45,163 bases of DNA, taken from positions 1-45,163 of the forward strand of contig CAZMLE010000028.1 in the NCBI GenBank assembly GCA_964567045.1, given 5' to 3'. Source of the DNA: JAFNGF01 sp964567045 (GTDB lineage Bacteria; Planctomycetota; Phycisphaerae; Sedimentisphaerales; Anaerobacaceae). This document shows, in pieces, positions 23,979 to 32,610 of this stretch; the first letter of the stretch is position 1, and each line of letters begins with the position of its first letter. The notes beneath the pieces are model-generated. The model was not told where the DNA came from. It did not search any database and saw only the letters and a program-made list of their open reading frames with translations. The translations under genes were made by a program, and so were the position numbers.

Positions 23979-26900
23979 ATGAGACAACAGCATTTCTCGG
24001 GCAGCCGCTGGGGCACAGCCCTTGTGGTCTTTCTGGTCGTAACTCTTTTTTCAAACGGAAGTTATCTTCTTGCTGCGGACCAAAAAGATGCTTTGGGCCC
24101 GGTCGGCGTAAGAGGATTTTCACTAAAACACATATCGGCCCAACAGGGCAAACAGTTCCTGGCCGACCTCAAGCTCGGCACCGTCTCACAGCTTCCGGGC
24201 ACTAACATGCTTTTACTGACGGCTCGACCAGGCGAAATAACCAGAGCAGCTACCCTTCTGGAGCTGGTTGATGCCGATGCCAAGGAGCAATTCGTGGTGA
24301 AAGTGATTTGTCCAGCCTCGCAGGCCAAGAATTTGCCCCCCAAAGAACGGATCGCAGCGGTGATCGGCAACATATCCCTGGGCGACTTTTCCAATCCACC
24401 CGACCCCAACAGCGCTGCCAGGGCAATTATCGACATTCATAACGATGCAGTGCTGGCTATCGCACGGGCCAGTTTGGCGGAGAAAATTGTCTCAACTATC
24501 GAAAAGCTGCAGAAACCTGATACTGAACAGACTCCACCGCCGGCAGCCGAACCGAACAAACCAAGTACACCGGATGCTACGCATGGGCTGGCACAGATAA
24601 TGCAGAAACTGCTTGCCGATACGGGAGCTGAAACGAAACCTGATGCTAATGAGCTATCAGTTCAGCGGGAGCCCAATGAGCCGAAACCGCAGCCTAAGCC
24701 CGAACCCCAGATAAGCCCCCGCCCCGAACCCGAGTTGAAGCCCGAACCGCAGATGGCCGCCAGCCCCAAAATAGAGCAGAAAGCAGCCGAGATTAAGCGA
24801 CCGAGCAAGATCGTTGAGCCGAACGCTGCTATTGTCAGCCCTTACAAGCCTGGGCCTGTTCCGAACGGCGACGAAACGTTGCGGTTGGATTTGCCCGATA
24901 ATGTCGATATTATCATGTTGCTGGGCCTGGCGGGCCAATATCTTGGTCTGGACTTTATGTACGACCCCAATGAGGTAAAGGGCGCGGTGACGCTGAAACT
25001 CCAAGGCAAGCTCAAAGGCCCAATCAAGGTCAAAGAATTATATCCCTTGCTTGAATCAGCACTCAACTTCCGAGGCTTCGTGATGACCCGCAAGGCAAAT
25101 CTCGTTACGATAGTTCCCAAGGATAAGGCGCTGGAAATCGATCCAACGTTGCTGGCAGACGCAGAGAAAGCAGTGCCCATACAGTACGGCGATGTAGTCA
25201 TAACCCGTGTCTTCGAGCTAAAACATGTTGATACAACCAGTGCAGTGAACCTGCTGAAGGGGATGAAGCTCGGCACGGATGTCTCGCCCATTCCCGGAGC
25301 TAAGAAACTTATAGTTACGGAGTACGCCTACCGTATGCCGCGCGTGGACCGGCTTATTGAAATGATTGATAAGCCGGGCGAACCCAAAAAGTTCACGTTC
25401 AGGCAGCTTAAATACACGATGGCCAGGACGCTTGCTCAAAAAGTCAAGACGCTGGCCGAGCAGTTGGGAACCGTGTCGATTACCATTCCTGAGCTTGCGG
25501 CCGAAGAATATACCCCAAGCCCAAGGGCACCCAATGAGACGGACCAGGCGTACAATCTCCGGATTGCGCGAGAGAAGGCCATCTGGGCGGCCAGGCAAGC
25601 TCAAGCTCAGCGACAAGCTCAACCCCGGTTCCAAGCCCCAACGCAAGCTCCGCAGCCGGAAGTGGTCACGCCCACCGTTTATCTTGATGCAGACGAGCGG
25701 ACAAACCGCATCCTGATGATAGGGCTTCAAGACCAACTGAAGGAGGTGGAAGATCTGATAGATGCCCTTGACGTAGAGCAGCAGGATTTGAGGACGCTGC
25801 AACTGTATAGGGTTGAGCACGTTGGTGCCGAGGAAGTAAAAAATAAGCTGGCAGAACTCGGCATAATCAGCCCCAGTCAGACCGCTGCTTCTCAGAGAAT
25901 TACCCCCACCAAGGCGGGCGGGCCTGCGACACCTGCTATACCAGGCCAGCCTCTGATGACGCCAACAACAACGGCTGAGACGAAGGAAGCGCTGATCGAA
26001 GAGCCTCAGGTGGTGGTAATAGAGCAAACCAATTCACTTCTGGTAAACGCCACTGCCGAGCAGCACGCCCGGATAACCACGATTCTCAACTATGTAGACA
26101 GCCAAGCCGAAGCGAGTTCCATTCCATACGTGGTATACCCGCTTGAAAATCAGGACCCGAATCAGCTTCAGGCTGTTCTGGAAAAGCTCATTATGGAAAC
26201 TACCACTAAGGAGGATAAGGAGGCTAAGATCGTTACTACGGAGAAGACAACAAGAAGAAAAGAAGAAGAGATTGTCATTGTTGCCGATCCAAAAACATAT
26301 TCGCTTATAGTTTACGCCAATAAAGAGAATCAACAATGGATAAGCAACCTTGTCAAACAGCTTGACGAGTATCGTCCTCAGGTGCTGCTTGACGTCACGC
26401 TGGTGGAAGTAACTAAAATGGACGAGTTCAATTATGACCTTGATGTGATCTCCAGCTTCCCGGACCTGACCGAAACTTCAGGCTTGACAGACGTTATAAC
26501 AGACCTTTCCGAGGCTAAAAGAGACCGGTACGTAGACCTGCAATCGCTATCCGGCGTAGGCACCGGCTTTTATGGCGACCGCCATATAAATGCTTTGTTA
26601 GATGCCGTCCAGAAGAAGAATTATGGAAGGATTCTTGCAAAACCCAAGCTCCTTGTTAACGACAATGAACCCGGCAAGATTGATGCGACCGAGTCGACCT
26701 ACGTAGCGAGAAAGGAAACAAGCTATATACCCGGGGCACAGCAGGGAAGCTCGATCCCAGTAGACAAGGAGATTTTTGAAAAGTACGACGCGGGCATTAC
26801 ACTTGATATTGAACCCCACATAAGTAAAGGTGACCAGCTTCGACTTACAATTACCATGAGCCGTACCGACTTTCGCATGGGAGCAGTCACGACCGGAAAA

Positions 26901-27278
26901 CCGCCGGATCAAGTCAAAAGCGAAGTTACCACCGTCGTAACGGTTCCTAACGGCACGACCATAATACTCGGCGGACTGGAAAGGCTAAAGCAAAGCAAAG
27001 GCGGAACAAAGGTGCCCATCATTGGCGATATTCCGCTTATCGGCGGACTATTTAGAAGTGCCGCCAATACCGATGAGCAGAGCAGACTTTACGTCTTTGT
27101 CAAAGCGCACATTTTAAGGCCCGGAGAAGAACCCAGCGCAAAATCTGACATAGAAATAGTATCGCGGAAAAACCGCGATAGATTCGAGGCATACGAAGAA
27201 GAAATGCAGAAATACGAGGATTGGCCGGGCATAAAGCCAAAGTCAATGGACCCGGCAAAAGTCCTCGAATCCGATTAG
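23979..27278 (+). CDS. gspD: T2SS outer-membrane secretin
   Basis: The 1099-residue secretin forms the outer-membrane channel of the type II system. After a signal peptide there are periplasmic N domains, interrupted by a Pro/Glu-rich stretch (about residues 215-265). Further N1-N3-type repeats follow ('VFELKHVDTTSAVNLLKG', 'LQLYRVEHVGAEEVKNKL', 'YVVYPLENQDPNQLQAVLEK'), then a Gln-rich insert and the secretin core ('VLLDVTLVEVTKMDEFNYDL', 'RILAKPKLLVNDNEPG', 'VPNGTTIILGGLER', 'VPIIGDIPLIGGLFRS'). It is longer than proteobacterial GspD (about 650-700 residues). The ATG at 23979 has GAAGGAG at seven bases; a GTG sits one codon earlier. A strong hairpin precedes the Shine-Dalgarno. Confidence 0.95.
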   Translation: MRQQHFSGSRWGTALVVFLVVTLFSNGSYLLAADQKDALGPVGVRGFSLKHISAQQGKQFLADLKLGTVSQLPGTNMLLLTARPGEITRAATLLELVDADAKEQFVVKVICPASQAKNLPPKERIAAVIGNISLGDFSNPPDPNSAARAIIDIHNDAVLAIARASLAEKIVSTIEKLQKPDTEQTPPPAAEPNKPSTPDATHGLAQIMQKLLADTGAETKPDANELSVQREPNEPKPQPKPEPQISPRPEPELKPEPQMAASPKIEQKAAEIKRPSKIVEPNAAIVSPYKPGPVPNGDETLRLDLPDNVDIIMLLGLAGQYLGLDFMYDPNEVKGAVTLKLQGKLKGPIKVKELYPLLESALNFRGFVMTRKANLVTIVPKDKALEIDPTLLADAEKAVPIQYGDVVITRVFELKHVDTTSAVNLLKGMKLGTDVSPIPGAKKLIVTEYAYRMPRVDRLIEMIDKPGEPKKFTFRQLKYTMARTLAQKVKTLAEQLGTVSITIPELAAEEYTPSPRAPNETDQAYNLRIAREKAIWAARQAQAQRQAQPRFQAPTQAPQPEVVTPTVYLDADERTNRILMIGLQDQLKEVEDLIDALDVEQQDLRTLQLYRVEHVGAEEVKNKLAELGIISPSQTAASQRITPTKAGGPATPAIPGQPLMTPTTTAETKEALIEEPQVVVIEQTNSLLVNATAEQHARITTILNYVDSQAEASSIPYVVYPLENQDPNQLQAVLEKLIMETTTKEDKEAKIVTTEKTTRRKEEEIVIVADPKTYSLIVYANKENQQWISNLVKQLDEYRPQVLLDVTLVEVTKMDEFNYDLDVISSFPDLTETSGLTDVITDLSEAKRDRYVDLQSLSGVGTGFYGDRHINALLDAVQKKNYGRILAKPKLLVNDNEPGKIDATESTYVARKETSYIPGAQQGSSIPVDKEIFEKYDAGITLDIEPHISKGDQLRLTITMSRTDFRMGAVTTGKPPDQVKSEVTTVVTVPNGTTIILGGLERLKQSKGGTKVPIIGDIPLIGGLFRSAANTDEQSRLYVFVKAHILRPGEEPSAKSDIEIVSRKNRDRFEAYEEEMQKYEDWPGIKPKSMDPAKVLESD

Positions 27279-27304
27279 TGCCTTGTCGGGAATGAAATAT
27301 CAAA

Positions 27305-29023
27305 ATGAAAGACCTGCTGATACAAACTGCCAAGCGCACTGGGCTGGTTGACGCTGAGCAACTGGCCAAATTTCTAAAAGAAAGCAGTGGCCACGAGCGG
27401 CTGGATGAGCTTCTGCTTAGCTGCCCTTATTTTACCGAGGACATGGTTTTGAAGCTTTTCGCCGAGGCGCTGGGCTGGGAATATCTGGTGGAAATACCCG
27501 AAAAAGCCGTGCCCGTGGAGTTCATCGAAGCGGTTCCTGCAACATACGCCCAGCACCACTACCTTATCGGGATAAGGCGGAGCGGTCAGGATAGCGAACT
27601 TACCGTGGTGCTGTCCAAGCCGTTGGATGCAAACGCCCTGGACAATGTCTCCAAGATGACGGGCCTGGCGGTAAAGCCGGCCATATCTACGCGGGCCGCC
27701 ATTACCTCGGTCATAGACATCGCCTACGAGCAGAAAACAACCGTTATCGAAGAGGTGGCCGAAGAGCTCGATTCGCAGAACCTCGAACATTTGGTCGATG
27801 AGGTGGCCGCCTCGGATGACCTGCTTGACGTGGTGAACAGGCCGCCGGTCATCAGACTGGTCAACGACATTCTATTCCGTGCCTTGCAGTTGCGGGCCAG
27901 CGATATCCACGTTCATCCTTACGAGGGGAAGATTCAGATTCGCTACCGTATTGACGGCATATTATATGACACGTTGAGCTTGAATAGAAATGTGCTGCCG
28001 CTGATTATCTCGCGCATCAAAGTCATGGCGGGCATGGACATCGCCGAGCGTCGGCTGCCACAGGATGGCCGGTGCAGTGTTCGGCTGGGCCAGCGAGAGG
28101 TGGACCTGCGCATCAGCACCGTGCCGACCAGCTTCGGCGAACGCAGCGTGCTGCGACTGCTGGATAAGAGCACCGGCCTTTTCGGACTGGACGAGCTGGG
28201 GCTGTGGCAAGACGACCTGAAAAAATTCGATCCCCTGCTGCATCGCTCACACGGGGTCATTTTCGTAACGGGTCCAACCGGCAGCGGAAAAAGCACCACC
28301 CTCTACGCGTGCCTTAACAGAATTAATTCGTCTGAAAAAAACGTAATAACCATAGAAGACCCCATCGAATATCAACTGGAAGGCATCAGTCAGATTCAGG
28401 TGGCCAGCAAAAAGGGCATGACCTTTGCCACGTCGCTGCGGCACGTGCTGCGTCAGGACCCGGATGTCATAATGGTCGGCGAAGTCCGAGACATCGAGAC
28501 GGCCCGTATGGCCATACAGTCGTCGCTTACCGGCCACCTGGTTTTCAGCACGCTTCACACCAACGACTCGGCTGGAGCGATCACCCGCCTTTTGGATTTA
28601 GGCGTTGAGCCGTATTTGGTAAGCTCGTCGCTGATCGCGGTGATAGCGCAGCGTTTGGTGCGAAAGGTATGCCCGGATTGCAGGAAGGACTATGAGCCGA
28701 CGCCGCACGAATTAAGGGAGCTGGGACTGGGCAGCGTTAAGGCGTCCGGTCCGGCCCAAAATGTCGGCAAGTTCTGTGTCGGCACCGGCTGTGAGCGGTG
28801 TTTTCAAACCGGCTATCGGGGCCGAACCGGAATCTATGAGATGATGCTGATCAACGACGAAATCCAGGAGCTGGTATACAAACGCAGGACCGCCGGCACA
28901 ATAAAAAAGGTCGCGCTTGAGGCGGGAATGCAGACTCTTAGAATGGATGGAGCCAGAAAAGCGCTGGCTGGAATAACAACAATCTCCGAGGTGCTGCGAG
29001 TGACACAGACAGACGTGCTCTGA
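27305..29023 (+). CDS. gspE: T2SS assembly ATPase
   Basis: The 572-residue cytoplasmic ATPase drives pseudopilus assembly. It has an N-terminal MshEN/T2SSE_N domain (residues 1-150), Walker A GPTGSGKSTT at 323-332, an Asp box 'TIEDPIEYQL', Walker B 'RQDPDVIMVGEVRD' and a His box 'LVFSTLHTNDSAG'. The tetracysteine zinc element (CPDC ... CERC) is typical of GspE and PilB rather than PilT. It follows gspD by 26 bases. An S23-family gene and its flanking repeats separate it from gspF, whereas every other junction from gspD to gspM is 52 bases or less. Confidence 0.97.
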   Translation: MKDLLIQTAKRTGLVDAEQLAKFLKESSGHERLDELLLSCPYFTEDMVLKLFAEALGWEYLVEIPEKAVPVEFIEAVPATYAQHHYLIGIRRSGQDSELTVVLSKPLDANALDNVSKMTGLAVKPAISTRAAITSVIDIAYEQKTTVIEEVAEELDSQNLEHLVDEVAASDDLLDVVNRPPVIRLVNDILFRALQLRASDIHVHPYEGKIQIRYRIDGILYDTLSLNRNVLPLIISRIKVMAGMDIAERRLPQDGRCSVRLGQREVDLRISTVPTSFGERSVLRLLDKSTGLFGLDELGLWQDDLKKFDPLLHRSHGVIFVTGPTGSGKSTTLYACLNRINSSEKNVITIEDPIEYQLEGISQIQVASKKGMTFATSLRHVLRQDPDVIMVGEVRDIETARMAIQSSLTGHLVFSTLHTNDSAGAITRLLDLGVEPYLVSSSLIAVIAQRLVRKVCPDCRKDYEPTPHELRELGLGSVKASGPAQNVGKFCVGTGCERCFQTGYRGRTGIYEMMLINDEIQELVYKRRTAGTIKKVALEAGMQTLRMDGARKALAGITTISEVLRVTQTDVL

Positions 29024-29024
29024 G

Positions 29025-29059
29025 ATTTACAATTTACTATTGACTATTTACTATCGGAA
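29025..29059. repeat. left heptamer array flanking the S23 gene (ATTTACT)
   Basis: Units ATTTACA, ATTTACT, ATTGACT, ATTTACT and ATCGGAA start right after the gspE stop. Bases 29026-29054 match the reverse complement of 29421-29449 at 24 of 29 positions, with a 12-base perfect core (ATTTACTATTGA). Confidence 0.9.
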
Positions 29060-29075
29060 TAAACTCCTTTTACAA

Positions 29076-29438
29076 ATGGACAAAGATGAGCTAAAGAAAC
29101 GAACGAAAGATTTCGCGCATCGCTGCGTCAAACTCAGCGTGGCTCTGCCCAGAAGTTGCCTGGGTAACCACATCCGAACGCAACTAATCAAATGTTCTAC
29201 CTCCGTGGCTTCAAATTACCGGGCGGCCTGTATAGCCCAATCAAAAGCGAGTTTCATTGCAAAACTGGCGGTTGTCATAGAAGAGGTTGATGAGGCATCT
29301 TTCTGGATCGAGTTCATTGTTGATGAGCGGTTGATGACCAAAGCAAAAGTATTGCCCTTGCTTCAAGAAGCAAGACAATTGACAGCCATCTTCATATCTT
29401 CTCGAAAAACAGCAAGGAAAATAGCCAATATTCAATAG
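29076..29438 (+). CDS. S23-family four-helix-bundle protein, possible cassette gene
   Basis: The 120-residue protein is of the S23/four-helix-bundle family found in 23S rRNA intervening sequences and as solitary genes. Landmarks are an N-terminal 'FAHRCVKLSVALPR', 'QLIKCSTSVASNYRAACIAQSKASFIAKLAVVIEEVDEASFWIE' split over two helices, and 'LLQEARQLTAIFISSRKTAR' near the C-terminus. Function is unsettled; relatives include accessory proteins of diversity-generating retroelements. It sits between gspE and gspF where the T2SS genes are otherwise tightly packed, and seven-base arrays forming inverted repeats flank it. Its last residues and stop lie in the right array. The ATG at 29076 fits the family start; an upstream start would run into the left array. 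No strong Shine-Dalgarno. Confidence 0.85.
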   Translation: MDKDELKKRTKDFAHRCVKLSVALPRSCLGNHIRTQLIKCSTSVASNYRAACIAQSKASFIAKLAVVIEEVDEASFWIEFIVDERLMTKAKVLPLLQEARQLTAIFISSRKTARKIANIQ

Positions 29439-29455
29439 TAAATAGCAAATTGAGA
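29421..29455. repeat. right heptamer array flanking the S23 gene (ATAGTAA)
   Basis: Units ATAGCCA, ATATTCA, ATAGTAA, ATAGCAA and ATTGAGA run over the S23 stop to one base before the gspF ATG. It is the inverted counterpart of the array at 29025-29059. Confidence 0.9.
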
Positions 29456-29456
29456 A

Positions 29457-30674
29457 ATGCCTCGATATCACTATACGGCGATAGCAACGGACGGCAAAAA
29501 AGTCAAAGGCTCAATTGCCGCTGAAAGCCCATACGTGGCGAGAAAGCAGCTTAGAAGCCGCAGTATCCACCCTACGTCCGTGACAGAGGTCGGCGCCACA
29601 AGCCAGGGCAGAGCAACACTATCTTCCATCTTCGCCAGAACCGGCAAGAGCCAAATAATCGAGTTCACCAAACAAATGGCGACGCTACTGGATTCGGGGA
29701 TAAAACTAACCGAGGCGCTGTCGGTGCTCAGCTTGCAGACCTCCGATCCACGATTTAGGAATGCCCTTATCGACATTCGCGACCGCGTTGTCACCGGCGA
29801 GTCACTGACCGATGCTCTGAAAGACTACAGCGATTATTTCGATGTCATATACGTAAGTATGATCCGCGTAGGCGAGGTCACGGGCACGTTAGGAAAGAGT
29901 CTTTCAACCATCGCCGGCTTTATGGAAAAACGCCAGCGAGTCGAGTCTAAAGTGCTCACAGCGATGATATATCCGATGGTCCTTATTCTGTTTTGTATCG
30001 CGGCGATTCTCATTTTGACCACACGGGTCATCCCCAAGATAGGCGAGCAGATTGCCAGGACAGGGCAGCAATTGCCGTGGATCACCAGAGTATTGATGGG
30101 CGTCGGCCACGTATTGACCACGTGGCGGCTGTTCGTGGTCGTCGCGGTAGTATTCGCAGCAGTCTGGTTCCTGCGGCGGTTTATCAAAACGCAGCGCGGC
30201 GCATATATGCGCGACAGATTCTTATTGTCTCTGCCGTTGTTTGGCCCGCTTATAAAGCAGCGAGTGGTTTCGCGTTTTGCCTCGACGCTCTCGACACTTC
30301 TGAGCAGCGGCTTGTCAATGGCTGAATCTCTTCGGGTCGTCTCTGAGGTCACGGGCAACAGCCTTATGAAAAAGGCCATCCAGCAGGCACGGGAGAGAAT
30401 TCTGGCAGGCGCCGACATCGCCACGCCGCTGCGAGATAGCGGTGTTATTGCCCCTGCAATCGCACACATGGTCGCCGTCGGAGAAAAAAGCGGCGAGCTT
30501 GAGATGATGCTCAAAAATATCAGCGAAAACCTTGAGGCCTCAACAGACGTAGTTATTGAGCGGCTTGGTGCCGCAGTTGAACCGCTTATTATATTAGTTA
30601 TGGCCGCAATAATAGGTATAATCGCCTACGCAACGATACTGCCGATTCTGGAGGTCTCAGCAGGAAAATTTTAG
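29457..30674 (+). CDS. gspF: T2SS platform protein
   Basis: The 405-residue polytopic inner-membrane protein has the two repeated T2SSF domains. The first ('FTKQMATLLDSGIKLTEAL', 'IDIRDRVVTGESLTDAL', 'SMIRVGEVTGTLGKSL') and the second ('FASTLSTLLSSGLSMAESL', 'PAIAHMVAVGEKSGELEMML') are followed by transmembrane segments such as 'VLILFCIAAILILTTRVIP' and 'PLIILVMAAIIGIIAYATILPI'. GspF couples the ATPase to pseudopilin assembly. The ATG is one base past the right heptamer array, whose last unit supplies the only purine-rich stretch upstream (GAGA). If the cassette is an insertion, gspF expression may have changed with it. Confidence 0.95.
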   Translation: MPRYHYTAIATDGKKVKGSIAAESPYVARKQLRSRSIHPTSVTEVGATSQGRATLSSIFARTGKSQIIEFTKQMATLLDSGIKLTEALSVLSLQTSDPRFRNALIDIRDRVVTGESLTDALKDYSDYFDVIYVSMIRVGEVTGTLGKSLSTIAGFMEKRQRVESKVLTAMIYPMVLILFCIAAILILTTRVIPKIGEQIARTGQQLPWITRVLMGVGHVLTTWRLFVVVAVVFAAVWFLRRFIKTQRGAYMRDRFLLSLPLFGPLIKQRVVSRFASTLSTLLSSGLSMAESLRVVSEVTGNSLMKKAIQQARERILAGADIATPLRDSGVIAPAIAHMVAVGEKSGELEMMLKNISENLEASTDVVIERLGAAVEPLIILVMAAIIGIIAYATILPILEVSAGKF

Positions 30675-30695
30675 GCGAATATTCGGGAGATCAAT

Positions 30696-31142
30696 ATGGC
30701 AAGGAAAAAGATAAAGAAAGGCACACGATACGGTTTCACGATGATTGAGCTTATGGCCATGCTGATTATCATCGGCTTGCTGGCAACATTAGTAGTGACA
30801 AAAGTTGCGAGCAAGATAGACCAGGCTCGCGTCACTACCACCAAGGCCAACCTCAAAGCCCTTCATGTGGCGGTCAACCAATTCAAGATGGACACGACCC
30901 GATTCCCCACCGAGGAAGAAGGATTGAAGGCTCTTGTCGAGCAGCCGACCGATGCCGAAAAGTGGGAGCCGGGCGGATATCTGGAGACCACGGAAGTGCC
31001 TAAGGACGGCTGGGGCCGGGATTTTATCTATCAGCTCTATCCGGAGAGCGGCAAGCCCTTTGTGATTAAGAGCCTTGGTGCTGACGGCCTGGAAGGTGGT
31101 GAGAGTTACGATGCCGATTTGCTCAGCACTGATGCATACTAA
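30696..31142 (+). CDS. gspG: T2SS major pseudopilin
   Basis: The 148-residue pseudopilin has a short basic leader and the prepilin-peptidase site G13-F14 followed by 'TMIELMAMLIIIGLLATLVV', with Glu at mature position 5. The soluble domain shows the GspG pattern 'RFPTEEEGLKALVEQP', 'GGYLETTEVPKDGWGRDF' and a C-terminal 'SLGADGLEGGESYDADL' that corresponds to the calcium-binding loop. GspG is the main subunit of the pseudopilus. It starts 21 bases after gspF. The 3' end overlaps the likely gspH start by 11 bases. Confidence 0.97.
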   Translation: MARKKIKKGTRYGFTMIELMAMLIIIGLLATLVVTKVASKIDQARVTTTKANLKALHVAVNQFKMDTTRFPTEEEGLKALVEQPTDAEKWEPGGYLETTEVPKDGWGRDFIYQLYPESGKPFVIKSLGADGLEGGESYDADLLSTDAY

Positions 31143-31746
31143 TAGCGTCGCGCGTGATGCGTACTGCGTCGTGCGTGTGCAGTATAGGTTACGCAATACG
31201 CAATACGCAATACGCAATACGAGATGCGGTTTTACGCTTACCGAGCTGGTAATCGTAATTGTGATGGTCTCGCTGTTTGTGTTTCTGGCCCAGGTGCACC
31301 TTTTCGGATTGCTCAGAAAGAACACCTTCAGAGCCCAGGTGCAGGATTTCGTCTCGACCATGCAAATGGCTGCCAGAGGCGCTGCCGAGAGTGACAGCAG
31401 ATACGAAGTCATTATTGATTTGACAGAGCAGAGCTATTTGCTTCGGCAGATTACTTCGCCCGACCTGTCGGTGGTTCTGGATGAAGAGATTATCACCAGC
31501 AACGCTTTCAGTGAGAACTGCCGTGTCGCGTATGTTGAGTTTGATGACGGCGACTATACCAACCAGGGCCTGGCCAAATTCCGGGCCGGTCACGTGGGCT
31601 GGCATTACGGCGGAAAAATCGTCCTGCTCGACGAAAAAGAGCAGCCGTATTCCGTTGTCGTCAACCGCATAAATAGGAGCATCAGATTAGAAGAAGGTGA
31701 CGTGCAGCTTCTGACGCCGAAAGGCAAAGATGAATTACCGTTCTAA
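31132..31746 (+). CDS. gspH: T2SS minor pseudopilin, GspH-like, with repeat-derived leader
   Basis: The 204-residue product carries a prepilin-type cleavage site G33-F34 followed by 'TLTELVIVIVMVSLFVFLA' and a GspH-like soluble domain ('QDFVSTMQMAARGAAESDSRYEVIIDL', split over a helix and a strand). The leader would be 33 residues, while typical prepilin leaders have 6-10. Residues about 5-31 are encoded by heptamer arrays at 31145-31223. The ATG at 31132 overlaps the gspG stop by 11 bases. A still longer start at 31075 would overlap much more of gspG. No start closer to the cleavage site has an ATG in frame. The assignment as GspH is from gene order and fold. Confidence 0.82.
   Translation: MHTNSVARDAYCVVRVQYRLRNTQYAIRNTRCGFTLTELVIVIVMVSLFVFLAQVHLFGLLRKNTFRAQVQDFVSTMQMAARGAAESDSRYEVIIDLTEQSYLLRQITSPDLSVVLDEEIITSNAFSENCRVAYVEFDDGDYTNQGLAKFRAGHVGWHYGGKIVLLDEKEQPYSVVVNRINRSIRLEEGDVQLLTPKGKDELPF
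31145..31179. repeat. seven-base array at the gspG-gspH junction (GCGTnnn)
   Basis: Five units: GCGTCGC, GCGTGAT, GCGTACT, GCGTCGT and GCGTGTG. The unit is close to the reverse complement of the ATACGCA array that follows, so the two can fold against each other. Confidence 0.85.
31189..31223. repeat. seven-base array in the gspH leader (ATACGCA)
   Basis: Units TTACGCA, three ATACGCA and ATACGAG. They encode 'LRNTQYAIRNT' just ahead of the prepilin cleavage site. Confidence 0.95.
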
Positions 31747-32605
31747 ACAGGCGTGCGTACTGCGTTGTTCATTACGCAATACGCAATACGTAATACGCAA
31801 TACGAATCGCAGGGCATTCAGCCTGGTCGAGGTGATGACTGCCCTATTTATACTGGGTCTTCTAAGCTCAGGCGTATTGTTGGTGGTAAGTCGCTGTGTA
31901 GCTTCGGCAGCAGATTCTGCGTTGCGGATGCATGCCTTTGAAATCGCCCGCGAAAACATGGAGAAACTGCTCGCCTCCAACTCGGTCAAAGAGACCGCGG
32001 AGTACGGCACGAGCGATGAGTACCCGGAAATCAAATGGCAGACGGTGGTGGAAACATTCTACGAGCCGATCGGCAACCGAATGTGGGTAAGGGCCGTTTG
32101 TTCAGCCGAATACGAGGATATGCAAGGCCAGAAGCAAACCATTGAGCTGACCCATTGGCTGACCGATGTCACAAAAGACCAACTGCTCCAGATTATGAAA
32201 CAGCAAGAGCAACAAGATCAACAGTTCCTGGCCGACCAGATTATCGAGACGATCGAGGAAGCCGCACAGTACGCCGGCGTCAACGAAGAGACCATCGAGC
32301 AATGGCTTAACGACGGGATGCTCACCACTGAGAACGGCTCTTTCGTCAAAAACAATCTCGATGTGTATAAACGCAGCACCGGCAAACCCACCGACGACCA
32401 GAAGAAACTGCAGGCAGGCTCCGAGGCCGAGCTATTACAGCTAAGCCAGCATATCGGGCCGTCGGGCGGCCAAAAGACGCCAGACCAGCAGGATTGGCAA
32501 AATAAAGTTGACCCGGCAACAGGCTTAACATACGAAGAGCTCGATAAAATGGATTTCAGCCAAATCTTCGAATTGATAAAGAAGCGGCAGGGAAAAGAGC
32601 TGTAA
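31730..32605 (+). CDS. gspI: T2SS minor pseudopilin, GspI-like, with repeat-derived leader
   Basis: The 291-residue product has a prepilin-type site A29-F30 followed by 'SLVEVMTALFILGLLSSGVLL' with Glu at mature position 5. The C-terminal half is long and Gln/Glu-rich ('QIMKQQEQQDQQFLADQ'), unlike proteobacterial GspI (about 125 residues), so extra functions are possible. The 29-residue leader is again made from a heptamer array and shares 'LRNTQYVIRNT' with GspH. The ATG at 31730 has AAAGG upstream and overlaps the gspH stop. Assignment as GspI is based on order and on the SLVEV motif. Confidence 0.82.
   Translation: MNYRSKQACVLRCSLRNTQYVIRNTNRRAFSLVEVMTALFILGLLSSGVLLVVSRCVASAADSALRMHAFEIARENMEKLLASNSVKETAEYGTSDEYPEIKWQTVVETFYEPIGNRMWVRAVCSAEYEDMQGQKQTIELTHWLTDVTKDQLLQIMKQQEQQDQQFLADQIIETIEEAAQYAGVNEETIEQWLNDGMLTTENGSFVKNNLDVYKRSTGKPTDDQKKLQAGSEAELLQLSQHIGPSGGQKTPDQQDWQNKVDPATGLTYEELDKMDFSQIFELIKKRQGKEL
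31755..31810. repeat. seven-base array in the gspI leader (GCAATAC)
   Basis: Units GCGTACT, GCGTTGT, TCATTAC, GCAATAC, GCAATAC, GTAATAC, GCAATAC and GAATCGC. As at gspH, GCGTACT-type units come first and the inverse GCAATAC-type units follow. Confidence 0.95.
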
Positions 32606-32610
32606 TTTCT

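Noticed and set aside
31145..31223. Possible CRISPR-like array
   Set aside because: Units are seven bases without spacers and no cas genes are present.
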